Shown: one piece after another, positions 1 through 8,802 of the stretch
Layout of the letters: the number at the start of each line of letters is the position of its first letter
Position numbering within the stretch: the first letter of the stretch is position 1
NCBI GenBank assembly: GCA_009782785.1
Contig: WRIJ01000011.1
Span: forward strand, 1 to 52,995
Length of the DNA: 52,995 nucleotides
Origin: Propionibacteriaceae bacterium
Lineage (GTDB): Bacteria; Actinomycetota; Actinomycetes; Propionibacteriales; Propionibacteriaceae
Direction: 5' to 3'
The notes under the pieces: generated by a model
Seen by the model: the letters and a program-made list of their open reading frames with translations, nothing else
Database searches by the model: none
What the model was told of the DNA's origin: nothing
Made by a program: the position numbers and the translations under genes

Positions 1-286
1 TGCGGAGCACTGCGAGTCGCCCTGGCGGGCTCCGCAGCACCACGACGCAGGTTGAGCGGAGAGTGCGCTTGCGCACTATCCCGAAACCAAGGAAGTGGTT
101 GACGAACGAAGTGTGGAACACCACGACGCAGGTTGAGCGGAGAGTGCGCTTGCGCACTATCCCGAAACCAAGGAAGTGGTTGACCAACGAAGTGTGGAGC
201 ACCACGACGCAGACCGAGGCAGGGATGCTTGCATTCATGCTGAGGTCTAGGAAGTGGTTGAACGAACCGAGTGAGAAACAGAATCC
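1..286. repeat. 81-bp tandem repeat, about three copies, next to a dispersed hairpin
   Basis: Copies begin at 40, 121 and 202, an exact 81-bp period; the third is degenerate. Each carries a short inverted repeat: GTGCGC-TT-GCGCAC in copies 1 and 2, and ATGC-TT-GCAT in copy 3, so the pairing is kept although the bases change. A dispersed hairpin (TGCGAG...CTCCGCA) lies at 11-35. Bases 17-113 recur in inverted orientation at 52899-52995. The open frame through this block encodes only the repeat and has no recognisable domain, so no gene is called. Nothing else is seen before the response regulator stop at 293. Confidence 0.9.
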
Positions 287-292
287 ATGAGC

Positions 293-964
293 CTACCCCG
301 GCCTGATCAACCCACCCTCGTACGCTTCAACAACAGCCTGTACCCTGTCGCGACATCCGAGCTTCTCCAGGATCTTCGACACGTGGGTTTTCACTGTCGC
401 TTCAGACAGGAACAGAGCCGTGGCAATCTCCTGATTAGCCATTCCCCCCGCGACAAGCAACAGAACCTCTCGCTCGCGTGCGGTGAGGCAATCGAAGTCT
501 CTGGGGCGACTGGGCATGGGTACGCCAGCGGCCACGAAGTCTATGAGTCTCTTGGTCGATGAGGGGGCTATCACTGCGTCACCATGATGGACAGTACGGA
601 TAGCAGCCAACAGGTCTTGGGGTGGAGCATTCTTCAACAAGAACCCTGAAGCGCCCGCGTGGATGGCGGCCAGAAGGTACTCATCTACATCAAAAGTAGT
701 GAGAATGATGATCTTCGGCCCCTGAGATTCGGGGGGTGCTTGGGCAAGGATGTGCCGAGTCGCTTCGATGCCATCCATGTCGGGCATTCGAACATCCATC
801 AACACCACATCAGCTTCGATGGTGGCCAACAGGGCGACTGCTTCGCTACCGGTGGAGGCTTCACCAACAACCCCCATGTCATCTTGGGAGTCGATGATCA
901 TGCGTACTCCCGCATTCATCAACTGCTGATCATCGACCAGTACGATTCTCAACTTTTGGGGCAT
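293..964 (-). CDS. NarL/LuxR-family response regulator
   Basis: DNA-binding response regulator, 223 aa, cytoplasmic. Receiver domain about residues 5-120, with the acidic pair D11-D12 and phosphoacceptor D57 in LMDVRMPDMDG. A LuxR-type helix-turn-helix occupies about 155-215 (LTAREREVLLLVAGGMANQE, then TVKTHVSKIL). It follows the kinase gene by 8 bp on the same strand and is surely its partner. The operon starts with phosphofructokinase, so a link to glycolytic flux or the cell envelope is possible, but the stimulus and targets cannot be read from sequence. The family assignment is firm; the regulon is unknown. Confidence 0.93.
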   Translation of the reverse strand: MPQKLRIVLVDDQQLMNAGVRMIIDSQDDMGVVGEASTGSEAVALLATIEADVVLMDVRMPDMDGIEATRHILAQAPPESQGPKIIILTTFDVDEYLLAAIHAGASGFLLKNAPPQDLLAAIRTVHHGDAVIAPSSTKRLIDFVAAGVPMPSRPRDFDCLTAREREVLLLVAGGMANQEIATALFLSEATVKTHVSKILEKLGCRDRVQAVVEAYEGGLIRPG

Positions 965-972
965 GTGTTCTC

Positions 973-1905
973 CTATGCGAGTTGGTCGGCGAGGGTGATA
1001 CCCCGCTGTGACGGTTCCCTAGACTCTGGGTGAGTGTCGAGGACAGTGGTTGTGCCCGGTGTGGTTTCATCCTCTAGGTTTTTTGGTGACGGTTTGGGTG
1101 GAACGAGGAGGACCGGTGGTGCATCTGGGTCGGGTACGGGAAGTACCAGACGTACTCGAAATCCGTCCTCGTAAACCCCTGCCGCGAGCGTACCACCTAC
1201 GGCCGCAGCTCTCTCTTTCATCCCTAGGACACCCATTCCTGAACCTGCCGACATCTGCGGCACATCATGATTGACAGTATTGGTGATCGTCACAATGACC
1301 TCGTCTGGTTTCCAATTCTCGGTCACCGTCACCTCAGTGTCCTCTCCGGCATGGCGCATGGCATTAGTCAATGCCTCTTGGCAGATCCGGTACAAAGCCA
1401 GCCCCAACCCAGCTGGCACAGTACGCAACTCACCCAATCGAATCAGGTAGACGTTCATCCCGGCAGTTTTCATCGTGTGTACGAGGTGATCAATGTTGTG
1501 TTGATCGGGTACAGGCTGGAGTGCCAAAGAATCTTGTGAAGCTGAGAGCATGCCCAAGACCCGGCGAGTTTCATCCACTGCTGCTCGCCCAGTTTCGGCA
1601 ATAGTTTCAAAGACCCGTTTCGAAGCTTCAGGGTCAGTGGAGACGAAGGAGCCCCCATCAGCTTGAGCGACCATGACCGCGAGAGAATGGGCGATGATGT
1701 CATGCATTTCTGTGAGAATGCGGCGACGCTCCGACTCGATCGCGTCCTGTTCAATGCGAGCCTTGTCAGCTGCCATCGCTCCGGTTCTCGCTTGGTCGAG
1801 TGCCTTGCGTTGCACCCGAGTGAACACCAGGGCTAGTACGGCGATGGCGAGTCCTATCGCGAGAATAATCGCGAGGGCACCCAGGAGGAAGAGTTTCGTG
1901 GGCAT
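973..1905 (-). CDS. DesK/NarX-type sensor histidine kinase
   Basis: Membrane sensor kinase, 310 aa from the ATG at 1905. One strongly hydrophobic N-terminal segment (residues about 5-28) anchors a protein without an obvious sensory domain. A HisKA_3 dimerisation domain follows, with H68 in EMHDIIAHSL as the likely phosphoacceptor, then an HATPase_c domain with a glycine-rich loop (SGSGMGVLGMKERAAAVGG). A proline/threonine-rich tail of about 55 residues ends the protein. I preferred this start over one 19 codons upstream because its ATG overlaps the phosphofructokinase stop by one base (TGATG), typical of translational coupling. It should phosphorylate the response regulator encoded immediately downstream. 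Confidence 0.9.
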   Translation of the reverse strand: MPTKLFLLGALAIILAIGLAIAVLALVFTRVQRKALDQARTGAMAADKARIEQDAIESERRRILTEMHDIIAHSLAVMVAQADGGSFVSTDPEASKRVFETIAETGRAAVDETRRVLGMLSASQDSLALQPVPDQHNIDHLVHTMKTAGMNVYLIRLGELRTVPAGLGLALYRICQEALTNAMRHAGEDTEVTVTENWKPDEVIVTITNTVNHDVPQMSAGSGMGVLGMKERAAAVGGTLAAGVYEDGFRVRLVLPVPDPDAPPVLLVPPKPSPKNLEDETTPGTTTVLDTHPESREPSQRGITLADQLA

Positions 1906-4154
1906 CAGTGGGTGCTCTGTTCCCGGTTGAGGCTGTCGAGGATAGATTTCAGTGGCATCCACCAGGGGTCTTGGGGACGCTGGGCATCAGGATCCATGGC
2001 GGCCATGGCTTGGTCGATCGGTGTGAGGGTGATGGCGTTGTGGGAGGTGCCGACGCAGGTGATGGACGTGTCGTGGTTGGTGATCTGTGTTGCGAGGTGG
2101 GTGATGGCTGTTTCAGTGAGCCGCGTCGCGAGTAGTCGATCCGCTGGGGTGGGTGTCACTCCTTGTTGGGTGTGTCCAATGATGAGAGTACGAGTGTCGT
2201 ACCTCCCCTGGCCCTCCTCATCGAGCAGGTGGGCAATCGTGTCGGTCGTGTAATTCTTGGAGGCATTCTCGTTGCGTACTGCTAAGAAAAACGAGCGACC
2301 ATTGTCATCGAAACTCTTCTTGATCCAGGTGATGTCCTGCCCCAAGGATTCCATGGTGATCGGTTTTTCGGGAAGATAAACCTGCTCGGCACCACCGGCG
2401 AGTCCACCCATGAGCGCGAGGAAACCCGAGTTGCGACCCATGGTTTCGATGACGAAACAACGCCTGTTTGCTGAGGCGGACATCCGTACCTGATCGATAG
2501 ATTCGACCACATGATTGAGTGCTGCATCAGCACCCACAGCCATGACCGTGCCGGGGAGATTATTGTCGATAGCTACCGGTATCGCCGCAATAGGGATCTG
2601 GAGTCCAGGGTAGCGGGAACGCTCAATGTTGATGATGGATGCTGTATTGTAACCCGTCCAGCCGCCGATGATGAGCAAGGCGTCAATCTTGGCGGTTTCC
2701 AGGGCCCGTGAGATGGCGTAGAGTTCCTCAACTACTGGGGTGTGGCGGCGCGTACCCAAGGTTGCACCGGCTTCGTACGCCCAAGCGTCGACGTCCTTCC
2801 ACGCCAGTTCCTGGAGTCGGCCCTCCGCCAGGCCGACGAAAGAGTCGTTGATCCCCACCATCTGGAATCCTCGCGAGATACCCAACCAGGTCGCTGTTGC
2901 GGCAGCGGTGTTCATTCCCGGTGCAAGGGCACCAGCGTGAATGATGCCGATTCTCTTGTCGGTCTTTTTAGGTTCCGTACGCTCGGGGTTGGTCAGTTCG
3001 TTGAAGACGCCCAGCAGGTGGCGATATTCCGTACCGCGCATATCCAGGACCTGGTCGTACTGAGCGTCGTTGATGAGGGTGGCGACACTGCGAGTTTCAG
3101 GTATGGCTTTATCGAGTGGCAGACGTACGATCTGCTCGCCGCGCAGCCCGAAGACCTCTGGTGGCTGAGTGCACGTCGCGGTCAGTACGTGGGCGGTTGC
3201 TTCGAAACCGAGCCAGGTGGGTGCCCAGCGATCATAGGCGCTCGGGGTTCCACCGCGTTGTACGTGCCCGAGGATGGTGACCCGTACCTCCTCATTGAGA
3301 CCCTGCTCAAGGGTTTCGCGTACTTGGTTGGTGGTGATCGGCTGCCCGTCGCGGGTCTTCGCGCCCTCCGCCACCACCACAATCGAATCCTTGTGACCTG
3401 CTTGGCGTGATCGTTTGAGCTGATCGACCATGGTCTGCTCCCAATGGTCTTCGGGTGGAACCTCAGGGATGAGCAGATAGTCACCCCCACCGCACAGTGC
3501 TGCTGCGAGGGCGAGATATCCACAATTTCGGCCCATGATTTCTACGACGAAACAGCGCTGATGTGAGGCGGCAGTCGACGAGATCGCGTCCATAGCGTCA
3601 CGTATTCTGTGCAGAGCGGAATCGACCCCGATCGTCATGTCGGTCCCCACGAGATCGTTATCGATGGAGCCCATGAGCCCAGCGCAGATGAGTGCGGGGT
3701 GGGCTTTGGCCTGGTCGGTGGTGATTCTGTTCTGGTCGGTCAGTTCTTCGATGAGGTCCGGCCAGTTCTCGTGGAATTCGTTGAGGCCCGCCAGTGATCC
3801 GTCACCCCCGATGACGATGAGTCGGTCGATGCCTTTCTCGATGAGATTGGCTGCTGCAGTGAGTTGCCCCTCCCGGGTGGTGAACTCTTTGCAGCGGTAC
3901 GTGCCAATAGCCGTACCCCCCTTGCCGAGGATCCCCGAACCGTCCTCCCAGGAGAGTTGGGTGATCCCGTCACCCCCATCAATCATGCCCTGGTAGCCTT
4001 CACGGACCGCGTACGGTGTGGCTCCGGCGAAAAGGGCGGTCCGCATCACAGCCCTGATCGCAGCGTTCATCCCTTGAGCATCACCCCCGCTGGTGAGCAC
4101 CCCAATACTTGTTCCCGTGGCAGTATTCCGCAGCTCCTCAGGTTTCATGTGCAT
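1905..4154 (-). CDS. pfkA: Tandem (double-length) 6-phosphofructokinase, eukaryote-like
   Basis: Phosphorylates fructose 6-phosphate in glycolysis. At 749 aa it is about twice the usual bacterial length: two PFK domains (about 15-385 and 400-720). The N-half looks catalytic: GGDGS at 116-120 (ATP-type rather than PPi-type), SIDND at 163-167 with base D165, MGRNCG, and LGHVQRGGTPSAYDR. The C-half is degenerate: GGWTG replaces GGDG, IDNN replaces IDND, and GHTQQG replaces GHVQRG. The same division into a catalytic N-half and an allosteric C-half, with near-identical motif wording, is what I recall for animal and fungal PFKs. A TACGAT box 6 nt before the ATG suggests leaderless expression and fixes the start. 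It heads an operon with a two-component system. Confidence 0.93.
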   Translation of the reverse strand: MHMKPEELRNTATGTSIGVLTSGGDAQGMNAAIRAVMRTALFAGATPYAVREGYQGMIDGGDGITQLSWEDGSGILGKGGTAIGTYRCKEFTTREGQLTAAANLIEKGIDRLIVIGGDGSLAGLNEFHENWPDLIEELTDQNRITTDQAKAHPALICAGLMGSIDNDLVGTDMTIGVDSALHRIRDAMDAISSTAASHQRCFVVEIMGRNCGYLALAAALCGGGDYLLIPEVPPEDHWEQTMVDQLKRSRQAGHKDSIVVVAEGAKTRDGQPITTNQVRETLEQGLNEEVRVTILGHVQRGGTPSAYDRWAPTWLGFEATAHVLTATCTQPPEVFGLRGEQIVRLPLDKAIPETRSVATLINDAQYDQVLDMRGTEYRHLLGVFNELTNPERTEPKKTDKRIGIIHAGALAPGMNTAAATATWLGISRGFQMVGINDSFVGLAEGRLQELAWKDVDAWAYEAGATLGTRRHTPVVEELYAISRALETAKIDALLIIGGWTGYNTASIINIERSRYPGLQIPIAAIPVAIDNNLPGTVMAVGADAALNHVVESIDQVRMSASANRRCFVIETMGRNSGFLALMGGLAGGAEQVYLPEKPITMESLGQDITWIKKSFDDNGRSFFLAVRNENASKNYTTDTIAHLLDEEGQGRYDTRTLIIGHTQQGVTPTPADRLLATRLTETAITHLATQITNHDTSITCVGTSHNAITLTPIDQAMAAMDPDAQRPQDPWWMPLKSILDSLNREQSTH

Positions 4155-4160
4155 ACCCCC

Positions 4161-4166
4161 ATCGTA
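4161..4166 (-). promoter_or_regulatory. -10 box of leaderless pfk promoter
   Basis: TACGAT on the minus strand, separated by exactly 6 nt (GGGGGT) from the pfk ATG, so transcription should begin at the start codon. The same geometry recurs at several other genes in this window. Confidence 0.6.
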
Positions 4167-4214
4167 GTGTGCCCACCACCAACAGACTCAACGTCAAGCA
4201 ACTCTACTACCTGG

Positions 4215-4255
4215 ATTCGTGAGTCGTGCTAGCGCGCTCCGCAGAATGACAGGGG
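4215..4255. repeat. Dispersed hairpin repeat copy
   Basis: Copy of the intergenic hairpin: GAGTC, then GCGCTAGCGC as a self-complementary core, then CTCCGCAGAATGACA. It lies between the divergent pfk and quinone oxidoreductase genes. Its left outer arm is eroded. Confidence 0.8.
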
Positions 4256-4307
4256 ATTGAGGTAACCACAAAGGGACGTACCTTGTGTGTTGTGGGAGGA
4301 TGGTTGC

Positions 4308-5282
4308 ATGTTTGCTATTACTGTTGATGCCCCAGGTGGAGCTGAGGTTCTCCACTTCACCGAGGTCGTAGACCCTGAACCTCACCCAGGAGAGGTACGG
4401 ATCGCGGTACACGCTGCTGGAGTCAACCGTGCCGATATCCTCCAACGTAAAGGTTTCTATCCTCCACCCCAGGGGATCACCGACATCCTTGGTCTGGAGG
4501 TAGCTGGTGTTATTGAGTCTACGGCGGGTGATAGTCGGTGGAAGGTTGGTGATGAAGTCGTTGCCCTCCTTGCTGGTGGAGGTTACGGCGAATTTGCGGT
4601 CGTTCCCGATGGGCAGTGCGCACCCCTACCGCAGGGTTTGTCGATGATCGAAGCAGCGGCCATCATGGAGATCGCCGCGACTGTGGTGTCTAATTTCAAC
4701 CATATTCGCCTGTGCCCAGGCGAAACTATTCTCATCCATGGCGGTGCAGGCGGGATAGGAAGTTTCGCTATTCCGTACGCCAAGCATCTCGGGTTAACGG
4801 TCATCACAACAGTGGGGAACCCCACTAAGGCAGACCATGCACGCAATCTGGGAGCAGACGCAGCTATCGATTACCACGAGGACTGGGAGAGTCAGGTACG
4901 CGACGTTGCCCCCGCAGGTGTGGATGCCATCGTCGACATCATGGGTGCAAAGTATCTCGAAGCCCATGTGAACCTTCTTACTCGCGGTGGGCGAATGGTC
5001 GTTATCGGACTCCAGGGTGGAACTAAGGGGACCCTTGACCTGAACAAGCTCTTGGGCAAGTCGGGCACTATCACAGCAACGAGTTTGCGGTTCCGCCCAG
5101 TCGAGGAGAAAGCAGCTATAGTCACCGAGGTTGTCCAGGACATCTGGCCCCTGTTCGAAGCAGGTACGATTCCCCTACCCACCATCACCACCTTCCCTTT
5201 GGCTGATGCTCGGCTTGCCCACGAGCGCCTCGAATCTGGCGAGAATGTGGGCAAGATCGTATTGGTGAACTCCGCACTCTAA
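4308..5282 (+). CDS. PIG3-type NAD(P)H quinone oxidoreductase
   Basis: Zinc-independent medium-chain dehydrogenase/reductase, 324 aa, probably reducing quinones with NADPH in the cytoplasm. The N-terminal GroES-like domain has VNRADILQRKGFYPPP and DILGLEVAG, wording typical of the PIG3/TP53I3 branch. A Rossmann domain begins near residue 140 with HGGAGGIGSFAIPYAKHLG. The zinc-binding cysteines of alcohol dehydrogenases are absent. The ATG at 4308 has GGGAGG 9 nt upstream and is preferred to a GTG seven codons earlier. It appears to be a single-gene unit, divergent from pfk. The physiological substrate cannot be told from sequence. Confidence 0.9.
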   Translation: MFAITVDAPGGAEVLHFTEVVDPEPHPGEVRIAVHAAGVNRADILQRKGFYPPPQGITDILGLEVAGVIESTAGDSRWKVGDEVVALLAGGGYGEFAVVPDGQCAPLPQGLSMIEAAAIMEIAATVVSNFNHIRLCPGETILIHGGAGGIGSFAIPYAKHLGLTVITTVGNPTKADHARNLGADAAIDYHEDWESQVRDVAPAGVDAIVDIMGAKYLEAHVNLLTRGGRMVVIGLQGGTKGTLDLNKLLGKSGTITATSLRFRPVEEKAAIVTEVVQDIWPLFEAGTIPLPTITTFPLADARLAHERLESGENVGKIVLVNSAL

Positions 5283-5330
5283 GAACACAGGGGCAGCACA
5301 GGGGGACGTACGGAAGGAAATGGGGAAGTC

Positions 5331-6488
5331 TCACTGACAGAATTCTTCGATGAGGGAAACGAGTCGGGCTGTGTTCCCGCTTTGAAACTCAATCTCCCGA
5401 TCAATGAATGTTGAGATGGCGTCGAGATCGTACTCATCTGCTTCAATCGATCGCAGAACTCCCTGCGCCTGTGCGTAACGCCCCCCAGGAAACTCACTTG
5501 GCGGGGTATAGAACCCACGTTCAGACTCATAGGATTCTGCGTCGAATTGATAGAAGAACACTGGCTTGCCCAACAGGAACATTTCGAAGGTGACTGCTGA
5601 ATAGTCAGTGATCATGTAGTCACAGGCTGACAGAATTTCGAGGGTGGAGAAGTCATCAATTTTGAGTGTACGGGGATCCTCGTACGACAACTCCGTGAGA
5701 GGGTGGAGGCGAATGATCAGATTGTAGTTCGTATAATCCACTTCATCCGCTAGAGCTCGAATCGGGGCCTCCATGGAGCCAAGGTGGCGAAAAGTTGGAG
5801 AGAAAATGATGTTCTTCTTACCGATGAGGGCTGGGTAGGCCGCTTCGAGGCGAGTACGCATTTCAGCAACACTATGGGGATCACACAGCAGGTCAACCCT
5901 GGGAAGTGAGGCAACCATGATCTTCTCAGGATCGATATGAAAAGCTTGGGCATAGTGCGGAACATGGTGTTGACTACTTGCGATGACCACATCATAGTTT
6001 TCATGTTGATGCATGAGTTCAGCCATGCGACGGGCATCCAGTGGGGTAGGCCCTCTTTGACCCTCAGCGACGTCATGGACGGAGTAACCGAATTTCTTGA
6101 ATGCTCCCAGCCCATGCCACAACTGGATGACTTTGAGTGATTTCTTGTGCTTCAAGACACAGGCCGACACAGAATAGGAATCCAGAATGGCCACCTTCGA
6201 TGTGGCCAGATGATAAGCCTGAGCAACAAAGTGAGGATAGTATCTAATAAGCGCCCAAAATCCCTGATCAAGTTTTCGGCATAGAACCTTGACCTGGATA
6301 TCTGGATCACGCAGGTGTAGCTCATCAATGATCAACTGGAAATCCAAGGGGGTGTCTTCTCCCTGTCGGCTCAAGAAAACCACCTTATGCCGTACAGGAA
6401 ACAGCTTCATCAGCACATAGGTCATTCTTGCCATAGCAATGATGCAGTGGATTCCAAATTCCACCAATCCATGCTTCACTGCTTTCAT
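5331..6488 (-). CDS. CDP-glycerol/ribitol phosphotransferase family protein (second copy)
   Basis: TagF/TarL-family polyol-phosphate transferase, 385 aa, acting at the cytoplasmic face of the membrane to extend a teichoic-acid-like polymer from CDP-glycerol or CDP-ribitol. Family motifs: QLWHGLGAFKKFGY, IIRLHPL, and the C-terminal ITDYSAVTFEMFLLGKPVFF followed by SERGFY. The first 30 residues are hydrophobic or basic and may associate with the membrane. Its start overlaps the end of the upstream transferase by 4 bp (ATGA). It is the last gene of a five-gene minus-strand run from the cytidylyltransferase-like gene. The two transferases differ enough to suggest primase and polymerase, or two substrates; which is which is open. 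Confidence 0.88.
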   Translation of the reverse strand: MKAVKHGLVEFGIHCIIAMARMTYVLMKLFPVRHKVVFLSRQGEDTPLDFQLIIDELHLRDPDIQVKVLCRKLDQGFWALIRYYPHFVAQAYHLATSKVAILDSYSVSACVLKHKKSLKVIQLWHGLGAFKKFGYSVHDVAEGQRGPTPLDARRMAELMHQHENYDVVIASSQHHVPHYAQAFHIDPEKIMVASLPRVDLLCDPHSVAEMRTRLEAAYPALIGKKNIIFSPTFRHLGSMEAPIRALADEVDYTNYNLIIRLHPLTELSYEDPRTLKIDDFSTLEILSACDYMITDYSAVTFEMFLLGKPVFFYQFDAESYESERGFYTPPSEFPGGRYAQAQGVLRSIEADEYDLDAISTFIDREIEFQSGNTARLVSLIEEFCQ

Positions 6489-7735
6489 CGTCCGCCACCT
6501 GTCATGTCCAGTGTACGACGAGTTGCCGGCGGGACATCAAAAATTTCTTTCATGAACCTTGAGGTGGCTTGTCCATCACAGCCATCCAGGAATAGTTCAC
6601 AAAAGTTCTCCCGTTTCTTCTTGTCTATCTTCGTGGTGTCGAGGTGAGCGATCAAGGCATCCTGGTCACTGACCACTGGCCCATAGGTATAGGTCTCAAA
6701 AGGATAATAGAATCCACGAGCTCCATCATAGGTATCAAGGTCTGGGGTATAGAAGAGTACGGGTTTATCCATCAAGGCATAGTCAAAGATGGCAGAAGAG
6801 TAGTCGGTGATCAGAAGGTCGGTAACCACGAGTACATGATTAAACTCCGGATATGTCGACATGTCTATAATCTTGTCGGCACAGGAGGGAGGAATCTCCC
6901 AGGGCCTGCGAACAAAAGGATGGAACTTCAAGACAAGAAGATCCTTCTCCCCCAAAGCTTCCCCCATACGAACCAGATCAAGAAACTCAGCCTCATAACC
7001 AAAAGATCCATCCGCAAGAACCCGGTAGGTTGGGGCAAAGACCAAAACTCGTCGATCTTTGAGCGCCGGAACCGATTCCCACACCAATCGGCGTACCTCG
7101 TCCATAGCCTCTTCATCAAAGAAAAGATCAGAGCGCGGAGAACCCCATCCATGGATCTTCTCAAGGGGAACCCGGAAAGCCTGCGAATAATGGGGCCGCA
7201 TCTGATCAGAACTGACAACAACATCTGTGTAGTTGCGGTGAATCAATGAGGTGGCCGGTGGAGCATTCGACCCACGACCCTCTCGGGAAAACCCCATCTT
7301 CTTCATCGCCCCCAACCCATGCCAGACCTGTACCACCTGGGTGCCTCGACGGATTTTCAGTGCGTGGATGAGATGCAGGTAGTCGTCCATGAGTACGTAC
7401 TTCGCTTGAGCGACAGCCACCACCAAACGATATCGCTCACTCATTTTCTGCAAGAAACCACCCCACGATGACGGGAAAAACTCCCAGGTGTGAAACTCGT
7501 CCCCCATAGCCTCGCGGATAGAGCGAAGATTCCCACTCAGGTGCGAACCCACACCCGAAATAAAAACAACCCCCGTCGAACGAACAGGTTTCACCCAACA
7601 CATCACCCGATAAGCGACAAGGTAGGGGAACCACCTCAGGCGCTGAACCACGGGAACAAGTGGTTCGGGGATCAGATATTTCACGGCGTACTCTTTCACC
7701 AATGGTCTCTCGCGGTGAGGCGAAAAGTCTCTCAC
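6485..7735 (-). CDS. CDP-glycerol/ribitol phosphotransferase family protein (first copy)
   Basis: 416-aa paralogue of the next gene, same TagF/TarL family. Visible motifs are VQVWHGLGAMKKMGFS, LVLKFHPFVRRP and LITDYSSAIFDYALMDKPVL followed by GARGFY. The GTG at 7735 sits just after the SDR stop; no strong Shine-Dalgarno sequence is visible, so a GTG 15 codons later remains possible. It is predicted to transfer polyol phosphate units onto a lipid-linked carrier before export by the TagGH-like transporter encoded upstream. The substrate (glycerol versus ribitol) is not decidable here, although the TarI-like neighbour favours ribitol for at least one of the pair. Confidence 0.87.
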   Translation of the reverse strand: MRDFSPHRERPLVKEYAVKYLIPEPLVPVVQRLRWFPYLVAYRVMCWVKPVRSTGVVFISGVGSHLSGNLRSIREAMGDEFHTWEFFPSSWGGFLQKMSERYRLVVAVAQAKYVLMDDYLHLIHALKIRRGTQVVQVWHGLGAMKKMGFSREGRGSNAPPATSLIHRNYTDVVVSSDQMRPHYSQAFRVPLEKIHGWGSPRSDLFFDEEAMDEVRRLVWESVPALKDRRVLVFAPTYRVLADGSFGYEAEFLDLVRMGEALGEKDLLVLKFHPFVRRPWEIPPSCADKIIDMSTYPEFNHVLVVTDLLITDYSSAIFDYALMDKPVLFYTPDLDTYDGARGFYYPFETYTYGPVVSDQDALIAHLDTTKIDKKKRENFCELFLDGCDGQATSRFMKEIFDVPPATRRTLDMTGGGR

Positions 7736-7739
7736 ACCA

Positions 7740-8798
7740 TCATGCCACGATGTCTTTCAGAATCATGATCGTGCGTTCAATTCCCTGCGGTATGTCATAG
7801 AGTGGACTCCAACCCAGGGCTGCGATCTTCGAGCCATCCATGACAGCTTTATCAGCAGCCGAAAACCCGCGCTGTTCTACCTCTGAAGGCAGTTCAAAGA
7901 CCACTTCTCGCCCAACACTGGCAGCAACCAACCCCGCAAGATCTTTCAACACAATGTCACCTGAGCGGTGAGCAATGTTGTAGGCCTGACCAGCTTCACC
8001 ACTGAGCAAACAGGTCAATAGGCCACTGACACTGTCAGCAACATGGAGATAGGAATAGTGCTGATGGCCTGCCGACTTCAAGACAATATCCTCCCCGCCC
8101 ACAGCTTTCAACAGGAATTGCGACAGCGCCTTAGTGTCGGTCAGTTTCATTGTTGGGCCGTACACCCGAGGAAGTCGCGCAATGACCACATCCAACCCAT
8201 GGTGAGCACGAAAAGCCTGACACAGGGCCTCCCCGGTTCTCTTCGATTCCGGGTAGCCCGCACGCAAAGTGTTGCAGTCAATGTAACCCATGTCGTGTTC
8301 AGCAAAGCTCTCCAAGTTTCCGCGATTATCGCCATAGATTTCCACCGTCGACAGGAAACACATTCGCCGAGCCTGCGTACGAACAGCTAATTCCAGCATC
8401 GCAAAGGTGCCTTGGACATTAGTCGTGATCGTACCAATCGGATCAGTGGCATAAGCAACAGGATGAGTATTGGACGCTGCATGGATCACATAGTCGCCAC
8501 GAGGAATATCCAAAGAATCACTCACCAGATCTGCTTTCATGATGACCAGATTCTTGTCCTGGTAGTACGGCGCAAAGCGTTCCTCCAAGCCAGCGCGGTT
8601 GCGGGCGAGAGCTGTGATCGTACAATTCAATTGGTCGTCAAGGTTTTTCTTCATCACCACATCAACCAGGAAACTCCCGATCATTCCTGATGCTCCGCTG
8701 AGAACAATCGACGAGTCAGCTAACCGATCCCAACCAAGGTCCAGTGCAGCGAGGGCCGCAACGTCATCACGGTACGTGGGGTTGTCGAGCAGATGCAT
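7740..8798 (-). CDS. NAD-dependent epimerase/dehydratase (extended SDR)
   Basis: 352-aa extended short-chain dehydrogenase/reductase. The N-terminal Rossmann motif is GASGMIGSFL (about residues 33-42) and the catalytic pair is in YPESK. The reading frame opens 26 codons earlier inside the cytidylyltransferase gene; I chose the ATG at 8798, 4 bp after that gene's stop, because the protein from there begins like the family and avoids a long overlap. Placed between the cytidylyltransferase and two polyol-phosphate transferases, it probably makes or modifies a sugar or polyol nucleotide for the same polymer. It is not a TarJ-type medium-chain alcohol dehydrogenase. The exact reaction is unknown. 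Confidence 0.82.
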   Translation of the reverse strand: MHLLDNPTYRDDVAALAALDLGWDRLADSSIVLSGASGMIGSFLVDVVMKKNLDDQLNCTITALARNRAGLEERFAPYYQDKNLVIMKADLVSDSLDIPRGDYVIHAASNTHPVAYATDPIGTITTNVQGTFAMLELAVRTQARRMCFLSTVEIYGDNRGNLESFAEHDMGYIDCNTLRAGYPESKRTGEALCQAFRAHHGLDVVIARLPRVYGPTMKLTDTKALSQFLLKAVGGEDIVLKSAGHQHYSYLHVADSVSGLLTCLLSGEAGQAYNIAHRSGDIVLKDLAGLVAASVGREVVFELPSEVEQRGFSAADKAVMDGSKIAALGWSPLYDIPQGIERTIMILKDIVA

Positions 8799-8802
8799 GG
8801 TT

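Noticed and set aside
63-290. 75-aa open frame with a repeated peptide (RLRTIPKPRKWLTNEVW)
   Set aside because: It is a read-through of the 81-bp tandem repeat; the period happens to be a multiple of 3. No ribosome site, no recognisable domain.
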